From Terriglobia bacterium (lineage in GTDB: Bacteria; Acidobacteriota; Terriglobia; UBA7540), in the NCBI GenBank assembly GCA_030040515.1, contig JASHTO010000528.1:1-20200 (forward strand): DNA of 20,200 nucleotides, written 5' to 3'. Both the position numbers and the translations under genes were made by a program. The notes under the pieces were generated by a model that did no database searches, was not told the origin of the DNA, and saw nothing but the letters and a program-made list of their open reading frames with translations. The first letter of the stretch is position 1. Every line of letters begins with the position of its first letter. Below are positions 6,368 to 13,470 of this stretch, piece after piece.

Positions 6368-7309
6368 TCAGACCTCCTGGGGAACTGTGATGACAAGCTT
6401 GGTGCCTTGGCCGGGCGCGGCGACGATGCGGAGGGTTCCGCCCAGGGGCTGGAGCTTCTCGCGAATTCCGATCAGTCCCAGCCCGCGTTCTTTCGTGCCG
6501 GTCTTGAACGTTCTGAGATCAAATCCCACTCCGTCATCCACGATCCTGCAATGCACGTGATTTTCCGAGCTGCGGAGATAGATCCTTACGGACTTTGCCT
6601 GGGCGTGCTTGGCCGCGTTGTTCAGCGCCTCCTGAACGACGCGGTAGAGGACCGTTTCGAGAGCGGGAGGAAGGCGCTTCATGTTCGACGGCCGGAAATG
6701 AATGCGCAATCTGGACCGCTTGGCCACTCCTTCGGAAAGAAATTCGATAGCGGGGACCAGGCCAAGGTCGTCCAGCAGCGTGGGGCGAAGCTCGTGGGAA
6801 AGCCGGCGAATTTGCTGGTCGACCCCATCCAGTAAATCCTTGACTTCCTGGAACTGCGCGTGCGCGGGCAGGTTCAATTCGCGCTCCACGCGGTCGAGAG
6901 ACAAATGAACGGCAGCCAGGAGCTGCCCCGCCTCGCTGTGCAGAGCGTGGGCGATGCGCTTTACCTCCTCTTCCAGGGTTTCATTCATGTGGCGAAGCGC
7001 CCTATTGGCCTCGCCCACGGAGCGGTGCGTCATCTCAAACGGCGACATGCTTTGGGCAAAGAAATTCCCCGCTCTGCTCAGGGAATTTCCGTTCAGCCGC
7101 CTGGATCCTTTGGAGTTGGAGAAAATCTCCTCCATTGCGTCGTGGTGAAGAGCCACCATTCTCAGCACGCCCACACCTTCGGCCAGGCATCGCCGCCCGA
7201 GCTCATAAGCCCGCTGAAGCGCAGCCTCGCCCCCACGACGCAAATAGCGCTGCAACGCGTCCTTGTATTCCGCGGCGAATTCATCTTGCCGAAGAGTTTC
7301 TTTTTCCAT
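6368..7309 (-). CDS. NarX-type histidine kinase with RsbU-like N-terminal domain
   Basis: 313 residues, soluble, with no membrane segment. Residues about 8-115 are helical and resemble the N-terminal RsbT-binding domain of Bacillus subtilis RsbU: EFAAEYKDALQRYLRRGGEA, ALQRAYELGRRCLAEGV and LHHDAMEEIF follow the same pattern as RsbU's LSRYIAEL...AQKFSRKTIE...IHRKVLKEL. A HisKA_3-type dimerisation/phosphoacceptor region follows (RIAHALHSEAGQ, H124), then a HATPase domain with N box EALNNAAKHA, G1 DDGVGFD and G2 GLGLIGIREKL. The residue after the phosphoacceptor His, usually Asp or Glu, is Ser125. The gene overlaps rsbX by 29 bases and is followed within 1 base by its cognate regulator. Inference: RsbT released from the stressosome binds the RsbU-like domain and switches the kinase. 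Confidence 0.9.
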   Translation of the reverse strand: MEKETLRQDEFAAEYKDALQRYLRRGGEAALQRAYELGRRCLAEGVGVLRMVALHHDAMEEIFSNSKGSRRLNGNSLSRAGNFFAQSMSPFEMTHRSVGEANRALRHMNETLEEEVKRIAHALHSEAGQLLAAVHLSLDRVERELNLPAHAQFQEVKDLLDGVDQQIRRLSHELRPTLLDDLGLVPAIEFLSEGVAKRSRLRIHFRPSNMKRLPPALETVLYRVVQEALNNAAKHAQAKSVRIYLRSSENHVHCRIVDDGVGFDLRTFKTGTKERGLGLIGIREKLQPLGGTLRIVAAPGQGTKLVITVPQEV

Positions 7310-7913
7310 TCAGGTAGCGCGCCACCAGAACCAGCGCGTCGTCGGTCTCTCGTCCGTATTGGGCCAGAATGTGGTTGGCAATCTGTTGGGGAGAATCTTC
7401 CAGGTTCACGTTGTCGGCAAAGCCGGGGCGGATGCCGTCGGTGGCGAAGATCAGTGTATCGCCAAATCCGATTTGAAGAACGGAGGCCGACAACCGGGGC
7501 AGGCTGTCACCCACGACGCCGGGGCGGAGAAGCAGGGATTCATGGCCGGGAACCACGCGTGCCTCGCGGCGGAGCAGATATCCCTCCACGTTGCCCACTC
7601 CCAGCCAGGTCATGGTGTTGTCGGAGCCGCGGAACAATGCCAGGCTCATCACCACTCCGCGCGTTGATCGCAATTGTTCGTGACAGCGCTCCATCATGGC
7701 GATGGGGGATTCCCCGTCGCATTCCGCGAGTGCCCGCAGAGCGGCATGGGCGGCCGTGACCGCCCCGGCGCCGTGCCCCAACCCATCCCCTACGGCCACC
7801 AGAGCTTCCTTGTCGCGCGCCTTCACCAGATGGAAGTCTCCCGACTCCTGCTGGCTGGCAATGGCGCGCGCTGCGACGCCCGATTCGATCAGTCCTGGCT
7901 TTACGGCACCCAT
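7281..7913 (-). CDS. rsbX: RsbX-like SpoIIE/PP2C serine phosphatase
   Basis: 210 residues forming a compact PP2C/SpoIIE-type phosphatase with no extra domain, about the length of B. subtilis RsbX (199). Metal-binding Asp motifs are visible as VAVGDGLGHG (40-48), FATDGIRPG (156-164) and ETDDALVLVA (189-198). The SVGNV-like WLGVGNVEGYLL and the RGVVMSLAL segment also match RsbX. In the known pathway RsbX dephosphorylates RsbS and RsbR, resetting the stressosome so that RsbT is recaptured. The ATG at 7913 lies inside the end of rsbT (13-base overlap, ATGGGTGCCGTAA), implying translational coupling. Its 3' end overlaps the kinase gene by 29 bases. Confidence 0.88.
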   Translation of the reverse strand: MGAVKPGLIESGVAARAIASQQESGDFHLVKARDKEALVAVGDGLGHGAGAVTAAHAALRALAECDGESPIAMMERCHEQLRSTRGVVMSLALFRGSDNTMTWLGVGNVEGYLLRREARVVPGHESLLLRPGVVGDSLPRLSASVLQIGFGDTLIFATDGIRPGFADNVNLEDSPQQIANHILAQYGRETDDALVLVARYLNGKRNSSAR

Positions 7914-8299
7914 TTCTTCACGCTCACCATGGTTCCGCGATTTACCTCGGAGGTGATTTCAAATTCGTCCATCAGTCTTCTCACCCCCGGAAGACCCAGG
8001 CCCAGACTGTGGGAAGTGGAAAATCCGTCTTGCAGGGCGCGCTGAACGTCCGGAATTCCCCGCCCTTCGTCACTGGCCACAACGCTCAGCCCGCGCCTTT
8101 CACCTTGATGCACGGTCTGCAGGCTGATTTCGCCGGATTTGGCATAGAGGACAATGTTGCGTGCCAACTCCGAGATCGCGGTGGCGATGAGCGTCAAGTC
8201 GGTGTTTGAAAATCCCAGCTTGGACGCCAATTCCTTCCCCTTGTGACGGGCAAAGATGATGTCGCGATCGGATCTGATCGGTACGCGCACCGCCTCCAT
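7901..8299 (-). CDS. rsbT: RsbT-type switch serine/threonine kinase
   Basis: 132 residues from the chosen start: a GHKL-fold kinase. The N box is ISELARN (42-48), the ADP-binding Asp lies in SDEGRGIPD (76-84), and the lid/G2 is STSHSLGLGLPGVRRLMDEF (94-113). This is close to B. subtilis RsbT throughout. RsbT phosphorylates RsbS and RsbR in the stressosome and, when released, activates a downstream partner. I chose the ATG at 8299 because it matches the normal 130-residue RsbT length. An in-frame GTG at 8374, overlapping the rsbS stop, would add 25 residues and is the alternative if coupling to rsbS is required; neither start has a strong Shine-Dalgarno. The 3' end overlaps rsbX. Confidence 0.9.
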   Translation of the reverse strand: MEAVRVPIRSDRDIIFARHKGKELASKLGFSNTDLTLIATAISELARNIVLYAKSGEISLQTVHQGERRGLSVVASDEGRGIPDVQRALQDGFSTSHSLGLGLPGVRRLMDEFEITSEVNRGTMVSVKKWVP

Positions 8300-8363
8300 C
8301 CCATCCGCCCGGTTGCGGGCTGGGTGGGAATTGACAGTCGTGCGAAAAGCCCTGTGATTTCGG

Positions 8364-8750
8364 TCATCGCCCACGGTACTTTATCTCTTTGCCCGATTCG
8401 CCCATTTTGCGGTTGAGGTAGAGGATTCCTTCCTCCAAATCCAGCGCCGTCGCAACCCCTTCCAGCTTTAAACCCAGACGGACGAGGGCAAAAGCAACTT
8501 CCGGCTGAATACCTACAATCACCATCTCCGCGCCGCGCAGCCGAATCATGTGCGCGATGTCACGGAGCGTGCGAGTTGCAAAGGAATCCATGACGTCAAG
8601 GGCCGTAACGTCAACGATGACCCCGCGCGACCGGAGCTTTCCGACCTGGGCCACCAGCGCGTCGCGCAATTGCACCAGGTCCTCGTCGCTCAGTGCGGAT
8701 TGGATGGAGGCGATAAGGTAAGGGCCCTGTTTGAGAATGGGGACTTCCAC
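8364..8750 (-). CDS. rsbS: RsbS-type STAS scaffold protein
   Basis: 128 residues: one STAS domain. It begins VPILKQGPYLIASIQ and contains DVTALDVMDSFATRTLRD, where Ser56 aligns with the RsbT-phosphorylated Ser59 of B. subtilis RsbS. The GIQPEVAFALVRLG and ATALDLEEGI segments also match RsbS. With RsbR it should form the core of the stressosome that sequesters RsbT. The start is a GTG at 8750, 11 bases after the rsbR stop; AAGG overlapping that stop codon may act as ribosome binding site. The C-terminal 10 residues (SGKEIKYRGR) extend past the usual end and overlap an alternative rsbT start. Phosphosite and family assignment are clear. Confidence 0.9.
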   Translation of the reverse strand: MEVPILKQGPYLIASIQSALSDEDLVQLRDALVAQVGKLRSRGVIVDVTALDVMDSFATRTLRDIAHMIRLRGAEMVIVGIQPEVAFALVRLGLKLEGVATALDLEEGILYLNRKMGESGKEIKYRGR

Positions 8751-8761
8751 GGTTGACCGCC

Positions 8762-9652
8762 TTATACGGAGTGAGGTGACTCGCCCAGGGGAACGACTTT
8801 GTATCCGAGCAATCGTTCGGCTTCTTCAATGCCTCCCTGCAAATCACCGACGGTGTTCATCTTGCCCAGGTCCACGCCGATGGTCACCAGGGTTTGGGCA
8901 ATTTCCGGGGACAGCCCGGTAATGATCACGGTGGCGCCGAGCAGACGGGTGGCTTCCACGGTCTGCACAAGGTGGTTCGCCACGTTGGCGTCCATCACGG
9001 GCACGCCGGTGATGTCAATCACCACCACCTTCGCGCGGTTGGTGCGAATGCCGCGCAAAAGCTGCTCAGTAAGCTGCCGCGCGCGCTGGGGATCAATGAC
9101 GCCGATGATGGGCAGAATCAGCAGGCGCTCGCGCACTTGCAGAACCGGAGTGGAGAGGACGCGGATGGCTTCCTGCTGCTCGCGAATGACGCGCTCGCGT
9201 TCCTGCACAAATCCCACCGCCACCGTGTTGGCGATGCGGTTTGCCGCGGGCTCGTAGGCGTCCAGGATGCGGTTGTATAGCGAGAAATCGCTCTGATACT
9301 TCGCAAACAGCGAACGGGCAAGAACGTCGCGGAGAAGCAGAACGATTCCGATCACTTCGTGGGTTTCAACCCCGCGAGGGATGATGCGCTCGGAGAGGCT
9401 GCGGGCGTATGCCTGCAGGGCTTCGAAGGTGCCGGACTCCAGCGCCTCAATGTAGTTATCGTAGATGGCCGTGGCCTCAGCAAATATTTCGTCCTTGCTC
9501 ATGGCCGTAAGAAGTTTCGCTTCGGTAATTCGACGGGCCCATTCTTCACGCAGTAAGGTACGGTTCTGTTGCAGGTGGGCAACCAGTTCTCTGAGCAATT
9601 CCACCGGATCGTCCATCGGCGCCATGGCGGTTTTTGGTCTCACCTTAGCCAT
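8762..9652 (-). CDS. rsbR: RsbR-type stressosome sensor/scaffold, first gene of operon
   Basis: 296 residues. The N-terminal helical sensor (about 15-160, RsbRD-type) contains segments such as LLREEWARRI and VIGIVLLLRDVL, and a linker helix (150-165, ERERVIREQQEAI) leads into a C-terminal STAS domain (about 167-285: PVLQVRERLLILPIIG, VVVIDITGVPVMDANVANHL, GLSPEIAQTLVTIGVDL). No haem- or flavin-binding motif is evident, so the stimulus is unknown. The two Thr residues phosphorylated in B. subtilis RsbRA (T171, T205) align with P188 and A222, so both are missing. The start is ATG 9652, with AGGAGG 6 bases upstream; a longer frame from 9667 would begin inside that ribosome binding site. It forms the scaffold with RsbS and binds RsbT. 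Confidence 0.9.
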   Translation of the reverse strand: MAKVRPKTAMAPMDDPVELLRELVAHLQQNRTLLREEWARRITEAKLLTAMSKDEIFAEATAIYDNYIEALESGTFEALQAYARSLSERIIPRGVETHEVIGIVLLLRDVLARSLFAKYQSDFSLYNRILDAYEPAANRIANTVAVGFVQERERVIREQQEAIRVLSTPVLQVRERLLILPIIGVIDPQRARQLTEQLLRGIRTNRAKVVVIDITGVPVMDANVANHLVQTVEATRLLGATVIITGLSPEIAQTLVTIGVDLGKMNTVGDLQGGIEEAERLLGYKVVPLGESPHSV

Positions 9653-10207
9653 CAAACTCCTCCTCATTATTGACTACCAATGTCTTCGCGTAATTGACCC
9701 GTGCCGGGCAATCGCACTGGAATTCTAAGCTTTGTGCAACTGCCTGGTATCCGTTCATGACTGGGCTGTCTCTGTCAGGTCTATACCTGACAAAACGTCT
9801 TGTCAAGGGCCTCGGTGGAGGGCCGCAGCCGGCTGCTGGGAGCCTGAAGGCTCGCTGTAAGGATTAGGATTGGGCTTTCCCGGCACCTCAGGGATTTAGC
9901 TTACGTTGGCCCACTGCAACCTGCTGATTCGACGCCTGTAAGGCTCATCCGCAAGATCCTACAGGCCATCAGGTAATTTTCCCTACCCAACTACCGGTTT
10001 TACCTGCTTGCGTAAGCGTTGGAACCCGATAAGCTGGGAATCTCGCTGACTCCGACAGGAGAAGTGAGAACGAAAATGCATTGTCAAAGGGTGATAAAGG
10101 CGCGTCGGACAAAAAGTCAATTCGGAATATGGCGGGATGGCCCGAGCCTTGGCCCTTTATCCACAGTTCGAGGCGACTCTAAGTATAAGATTCGAGGCAA
10201 GAAGTTC
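9653..10207. other. Divergent regulatory region between stressosome and RR-kinase operons
   Basis: 555 bases between two divergent operons. The rsbR side holds a perfect operator-like palindrome (9773-9792) overlapping a candidate minus-strand promoter. Farther along are short hairpins such as GAGCCTGAAGGCTC (near 9840) and GCTTGCGTAAGC (near 10004). A long open frame starting at 10019 runs into the receiver gene but lacks a start signal. No RNA gene or riboswitch is recognised. Confidence 0.5.
9773..9806 (-). promoter_or_regulatory. Candidate rsb promoter with overlapping palindromic operator
   Basis: TGTCAGGT-ctat-ACCTGACA (9773-9792) is a perfect 8-bp dyad. Read on the minus strand, TTGACA (9801-9806) is followed after 15 bases by TATAGA (9780-9785), a plausible sigma-70-type promoter pointing into rsbR about 120 bases downstream. 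The dyad sits exactly over the -10 element, an arrangement typical of repressor operators. The 15-base spacing is shorter than the optimal 17. The binding protein is unknown. Confidence 0.45.
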
Positions 10208-10642
10208 ATGAGAGTCTTTCTCGTAGACGATTCTGCGCAGTTCCTCGATCGACTTAAGGCCATCCTCGTTCCACTTGAGGGCATTGAGCTCATCGGCTCG
10301 GCCAACGACCTTCCCGAAGCAATCCGCACGATTCGGGCCGACCGTCCTGATGTTGTTTTTTTGGACCTTCAATTGCCCAGTGGCAGTGGGATGAAAGTAT
10401 TGCAGATGATTAAAAACGAAAAACTGGATGTAAATGTGGTGGTCCTTACCAACTACGCCTTCCCCCAATACCGCAAAAAATGTGCGGAGGATGGCGCCTA
10501 TGCATTCCTTGACAAATCGACAGACTTCTCGAATATCCCGCAAGTTATTTCCGCGCTATCCGGCCTTCACGAGAAAACGCGAGGGAGACTTCCCCCTGAC
10601 AACTTGCAATCCCCTTCCGAGCCCAAGTTAAGGGTAAGCTGA
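10208..10642 (+). CDS. Stand-alone response regulator receiver protein
   Basis: 144 residues consisting of one CheY-like receiver and a short Pro/Ser-rich tail. The acidic pair is VDDS (6-9), the phosphoacceptor D53 in FLDLQLP and the conserved Lys K103 in FLDKSTDF, so it should be phosphorylatable. There is no output domain. The ATG at 10208 is the natural receiver start, with GAGG about 10 bases upstream; a longer frame to 10019 encodes no receiver sequence. It is the first gene of a plus-strand operon with a PAS/NarX kinase and a NarL regulator, and is divergent from the stressosome operon. It may act as a phosphate sink or as an intermediate between the kinase and other partners. Confidence 0.87.
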   Translation: MRVFLVDDSAQFLDRLKAILVPLEGIELIGSANDLPEAIRTIRADRPDVVFLDLQLPSGSGMKVLQMIKNEKLDVNVVVLTNYAFPQYRKKCAEDGAYAFLDKSTDFSNIPQVISALSGLHEKTRGRLPPDNLQSPSEPKLRVS

Positions 10643-10667
10643 TGATGAACCGCAGGAGGACCAATTC

Positions 10668-11870
10668 TTGCCTGATGCTTCTCCAGGGCTAAGTATTCCA
10701 TCTCAGAACGAGGCTTCATTACGCCCCGATGAGGGGTTATACCGCCTGCTCATCGAAAGCCTAAGCGACTACGCCATCATTCTTCTGGATCCGGAAGGCG
10801 TGATCTTGACCTGGAGCGTCGGAGCTGAGCGAATCGAGGGATACAAAAGTGAGGAGATTATCGGCAGGCATTTCGCCGCGTTCCACCGCCGGGAGGACAT
10901 CCGCCAAAACAAGCCGAAGAAACTCCTGGAGGACGCGGCAAGCGCCGGTCGCGTAATTGATGAGGGATGGCGGCTGCGCAAAGACGGCACAAAATTCTGG
11001 GCGAATGTGGTGATTACAGCTCTGCGCGACCAAACCGGAAGGTTGTGCGGATTTGGAAAGGTCGTTCGGGACGCGACCCGACGCAAACGTGCGGAAGAGG
11101 GCCTTCGCAATATCAATGAGAAGCTGGACGAGCGCGTTCAGGAACGCACCGGCCAGCTTGCCCAAACCAACCGCGATCTGCGCGGCTCGCTCGAACAGCT
11201 CCACCAACTCGCCGCGCGCCTGCAAGCCGTGCGCGAAGACGAGCGGACCAGCATTGCCCGCGAAATTCACGACGATTTGGGGCAATCGCTGACGGCCATG
11301 AAGATGGACCTCGTGTGGATGATGCAGAGGCTCGCCGGGGGTGAAAAGGGGTTGCAGACGCGGGCCCAGTCCATGCTCAAGGTTATCGACGACGCCATCG
11401 TATCGGTGCGTAGAATCGCCACCACACTGCGGCCCGGCATGTTGGATGACATCGGCCTTGCCGCCGCCATCGAGTGGCAGGCCCAGGATTTCCAGGAGCG
11501 CTCGGGGATTAAGTGCATTCTGGACATCCGGGTGGAAAACCTTGTGCTGGATGATGAGCACGCCACGGCAGTGTTTCGCACTTTTCAGGAGACGCTCACG
11601 AATGTTGCGCGTCACTCCGGCGCAACCCGAGTCACGGTGAAACTGAAAGATTCGCCGCAGGAACTGGTGCTGGAAGTGCGGGACAACGGCCGGGGTTTTG
11701 ACGCCGGAGCCGAAGGCAGCAAGAAGTCATTCGGACTTTTGGGAATGAAGGAGCGCGCGATGCTTCTGGGCGGGACGTGCGAAATCAAAGGCGATCCGGG
11801 GCGTGGCACCACGGTAACTCTGCGGGTTCCCTCGCAGTCGGGCCCTAAATCGGCATCAAAATTGGTATAG
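10668..11870 (+). CDS. PAS-domain NarX-type sensor histidine kinase
   Basis: 400 residues, soluble. A PAS domain (about 22-140: YRLLIESLSDYAIILLDPEG, GYKSEEIIGRHF, RLRKDGTKFWANV) is followed by a coiled coil (143-190), a HisKA_3 phosphoacceptor region with intact REIHDDLGQ (H201 followed by Asp) and a HATPase domain with N box QETLTNVARHS, G1 DNGRGFD and G2 FGLLGMKERA. It should autophosphorylate and pass phosphate to the NarL-type regulator 37 bases downstream, and possibly to the receiver just upstream. The start codon is TTG at 10668; AGGAGG ends 8 bases before it and no in-frame ATG competes. The PAS ligand is unknown: no haem or flavin signature was recognised. Confidence 0.92.
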   Translation: MPDASPGLSIPSQNEASLRPDEGLYRLLIESLSDYAIILLDPEGVILTWSVGAERIEGYKSEEIIGRHFAAFHRREDIRQNKPKKLLEDAASAGRVIDEGWRLRKDGTKFWANVVITALRDQTGRLCGFGKVVRDATRRKRAEEGLRNINEKLDERVQERTGQLAQTNRDLRGSLEQLHQLAARLQAVREDERTSIAREIHDDLGQSLTAMKMDLVWMMQRLAGGEKGLQTRAQSMLKVIDDAIVSVRRIATTLRPGMLDDIGLAAAIEWQAQDFQERSGIKCILDIRVENLVLDDEHATAVFRTFQETLTNVARHSGATRVTVKLKDSPQELVLEVRDNGRGFDAGAEGSKKSFGLLGMKERAMLLGGTCEIKGDPGRGTTVTLRVPSQSGPKSASKLV

Positions 11871-11907
11871 GGGTGCGGCGAGGCGCGTCCCAGGCAGGGT
11901 TTTTAAC

Positions 11908-12540
11908 GTGACCAGGATTCTTGTAGCGGACGACCATACGGTGGTTCGACGGGGACTCATTCAAATACTGTCGGAGGGTTTTGCCGGCGCCCTGTTCGGC
12001 GAAGCCACAAACGCCCAGGAACTTCTGACTAGAATCCATGAACAAAAATGGAATCTCTTGACTCTCGATATCGGCATGCCGGGGCGAAGCGGTCTCGACT
12101 TGCTGCGAGACATTCGGTTGTCCTACCCGCGGCTGCCGGTCCTGGTATTAAGCGTATACCCGGAAGGCCAGTTCGCAAGACGCGTCCTGAAGGCCGGAGC
12201 AGCCGGCTACCTGAGCAAGGATGCGATTCCATACGACCTGATTGAAGCGGCGCGCAAACTCCTGAAAGGCGGAAAGTATGTCAGCCCAGCCCTGGCGGAG
12301 CAACTTGCCACCGACCTCGCCGCGGATCGGGACACACCTTCTATTGAAACTCTCTCCACCCGCGAACTGGAAGTCCTGCGAATGATCGGCCAGGGAAAAA
12401 CCATCACACAAATTGCCGATACCCTGGCGCTCAGCGCCAAAACCATCAGCACCTACCGCTCCCGCCTGCTTGCCAAGATGGAAATGACCACGACTGGGGA
12501 ATTGATTCGCTATGCCGTGGAAAACCATCTGATTGATTGA
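11908..12540 (+). CDS. NarL/LuxR-family response regulator
   Basis: 210 residues: a receiver (1-120) with acidic residues DD (8-9), phosphoacceptor D54 in LTLDIGMP and K104 in YLSKDA, and a LuxR-type helix-turn-helix (about 148-205: LSTRELEVLRMIGQGKTITQ, then LSAKTISTYRSRLLAKM). It begins with GTG at 11908, with an AGGG stretch 8 bases upstream. It is the probable partner of the PAS kinase encoded just before it. It has the same architecture and length as the last gene of the stressosome operon (210 aa each), so the two may bind related sites or exchange phosphate, although the receivers differ clearly in sequence. Confidence 0.92.
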   Translation: MTRILVADDHTVVRRGLIQILSEGFAGALFGEATNAQELLTRIHEQKWNLLTLDIGMPGRSGLDLLRDIRLSYPRLPVLVLSVYPEGQFARRVLKAGAAGYLSKDAIPYDLIEAARKLLKGGKYVSPALAEQLATDLAADRDTPSIETLSTRELEVLRMIGQGKTITQIADTLALSAKTISTYRSRLLAKMEMTTTGELIRYAVENHLID

Positions 12541-12670
12541 GTCTGCATACCGTCCCTTGAATTCCCGCCCTGCCCTGTTCCCACCCTCAATTGTGCCGAA
12601 TTCCTGAGGTGTACATTCCGGAGATTATTACCCACAGGGGGCGAGGCTGCTGGCCCGCACTAATCCCTTT

Positions 12671-12700
12671 GGAGATCCCCCGGCTTTGCCGGCGTGGCAA
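12671..12700. repeat. REP-like palindrome (CCCCGGCTTTGCCGGGG family)
   Basis: GGAGATCCCCCGGCTTTGCC, then GGCGTGGCAA, is a close relative of the copies at 2831 and 5384. One arm has diverged (GGCG in place of GGGG), which weakens the stem. It lies in the spacer after a transcription unit. Confidence 0.6.
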
Positions 12701-12795
12701 CCTGACTTTAACACTTCCGGGAGTCAGCGAGTCGTGGGTAATTATCGTTTCGAGCCTCCGAAGGCGTGAAAAAATCTACCGAAAGAGAATACCCC

Positions 12796-12884
12796 TCACG
12801 CAAAGACGCCAAGGCGCAAGGCACCGCCAAGAAGGCCAAATACTTCGGCCTTGCGTGACTTTGCGTCTTTGCGCCTTTACGTGA
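12796..12884. repeat. GCAAAGACGC-type inverted repeat
   Basis: The left arm TCACGCAAAGACGCCAAGGC and a right arm ending TTGCGCCTTTACGTGA are imperfect reverse complements. An inner hairpin AAGGCC...GGCCTT (about 12832-12852) sits between them. The 'ctttgcgtctttgcgccttt' wording is familiar as a dispersed non-coding repeat in many bacterial genomes. No open frame is involved. Confidence 0.55.
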
Positions 12885-12908
12885 AATTGTTTAATCTTTC
12901 ACACCTTG

Positions 12909-12923
12909 TCCGGCTTTGCCGGA
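12909..12923. repeat. Short REP-like hairpin
   Basis: TCCGGCTTTGCCGGA is a perfect 6-bp stem with a TTT loop, the core of the REP-like family seen elsewhere in this window. Confidence 0.45.
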
Positions 12924-13074
12924 GGATGATTGCTGCCGGAATAGCCCTGCGTCAATCTTGTAGGGCAAACTTCCATCCCCAACTTCACTAAATCCCACAT
13001 GGCAAGTAGCCACCGGCTGATACCGGCCCGCCTGCCGGGGGTATATTCTTGCCTCAGTCGGAAACAGAGGGCCC

Positions 13075-13443
13075 ATGAAAGCGCTCATTGCCGGTCGTTC
13101 CCCCATTGCCCGCGATAGGTTTTTGCAAATGATCGGAGAGTCCTTGAATGCCGAACTCCTGGCCCCGGCTCGCGACCAGCGGAAGGGGCCAGAGTGCGGC
13201 ATCGACCCGGAAGTCGTCATCCTTGATGCGCGCCTCCCTGGTGCGGAAGAATACGAACTTCTGATGACCATTTACAACGAAAAGTCGCTCATCATCATGA
13301 TCATGCTGACGCCCCACGCCGATTATCAAATTGCCGCCCCCTGCCATGCCACAGGCGCCAATTTCCTTATGTCTCCGGTGGACCTGCGCCATGAAGTAAT
13401 TGAGGCGGCCCTGCAAAACCCCCTGCTCGGCTCGCATTCCTAA
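13075..13443 (+). CDS. Degenerate receiver-domain protein (pseudo-receiver)
   Basis: 122 residues with the alternating strand/helix pattern of a receiver (MKALIAG, PEVVILDARLPG, LIIMIMLTP, GANFLMSP). The phosphoacceptor-position Asp is kept (D51), but the N-terminal acidic pair that binds Mg is replaced by Gly-Arg (7-8) and the conserved Lys by Ser (S100). Phosphorylation is therefore unlikely, or at least atypical. ATG at 13075 is preceded by AGAGGG. A second, related degenerate receiver follows 27 bases downstream. No output domain is present. It probably acts through protein contacts; partner unknown. Family membership is inferred from fold pattern and position, not strong identity. Confidence 0.7.
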   Translation: MKALIAGRSPIARDRFLQMIGESLNAELLAPARDQRKGPECGIDPEVVILDARLPGAEEYELLMTIYNEKSLIIMIMLTPHADYQIAAPCHATGANFLMSPVDLRHEVIEAALQNPLLGSHS

Positions 13444-13470
13444 TTCATTTCTGCCCGCTTGGGAGGCACG

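Larger units (their letters stand above)
12541..13074. other. Intergenic region with three repeat elements
   Basis: 534 bases with no credible gene. It contains a REP-like palindrome (12671-12700), a GCAAAGACGC-type inverted repeat (12796-12884) and a shorter REP-like hairpin (12909-12923). No promoter for the gene at 13075 could be named with confidence. Confidence 0.55.

Noticed and set aside
5788..6390. 200-codon plus-strand open frame across the NarL regulator gene
   Set aside because: Antisense shadow of a gene with clear receiver and LuxR helix-turn-helix motifs on the other strand.
10019..10207. 63-residue N-terminal extension of the receiver at 10208
   Set aside because: The upstream start has no ribosome binding site and receivers start at the MRVFLVDD strand.
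9653..10207. Possible riboswitch or small RNA in the divergent region
   Set aside because: Only short isolated hairpins were seen; no conserved riboswitch core such as those for c-di-GMP, cobalamin or TPP could be recognised by eye.
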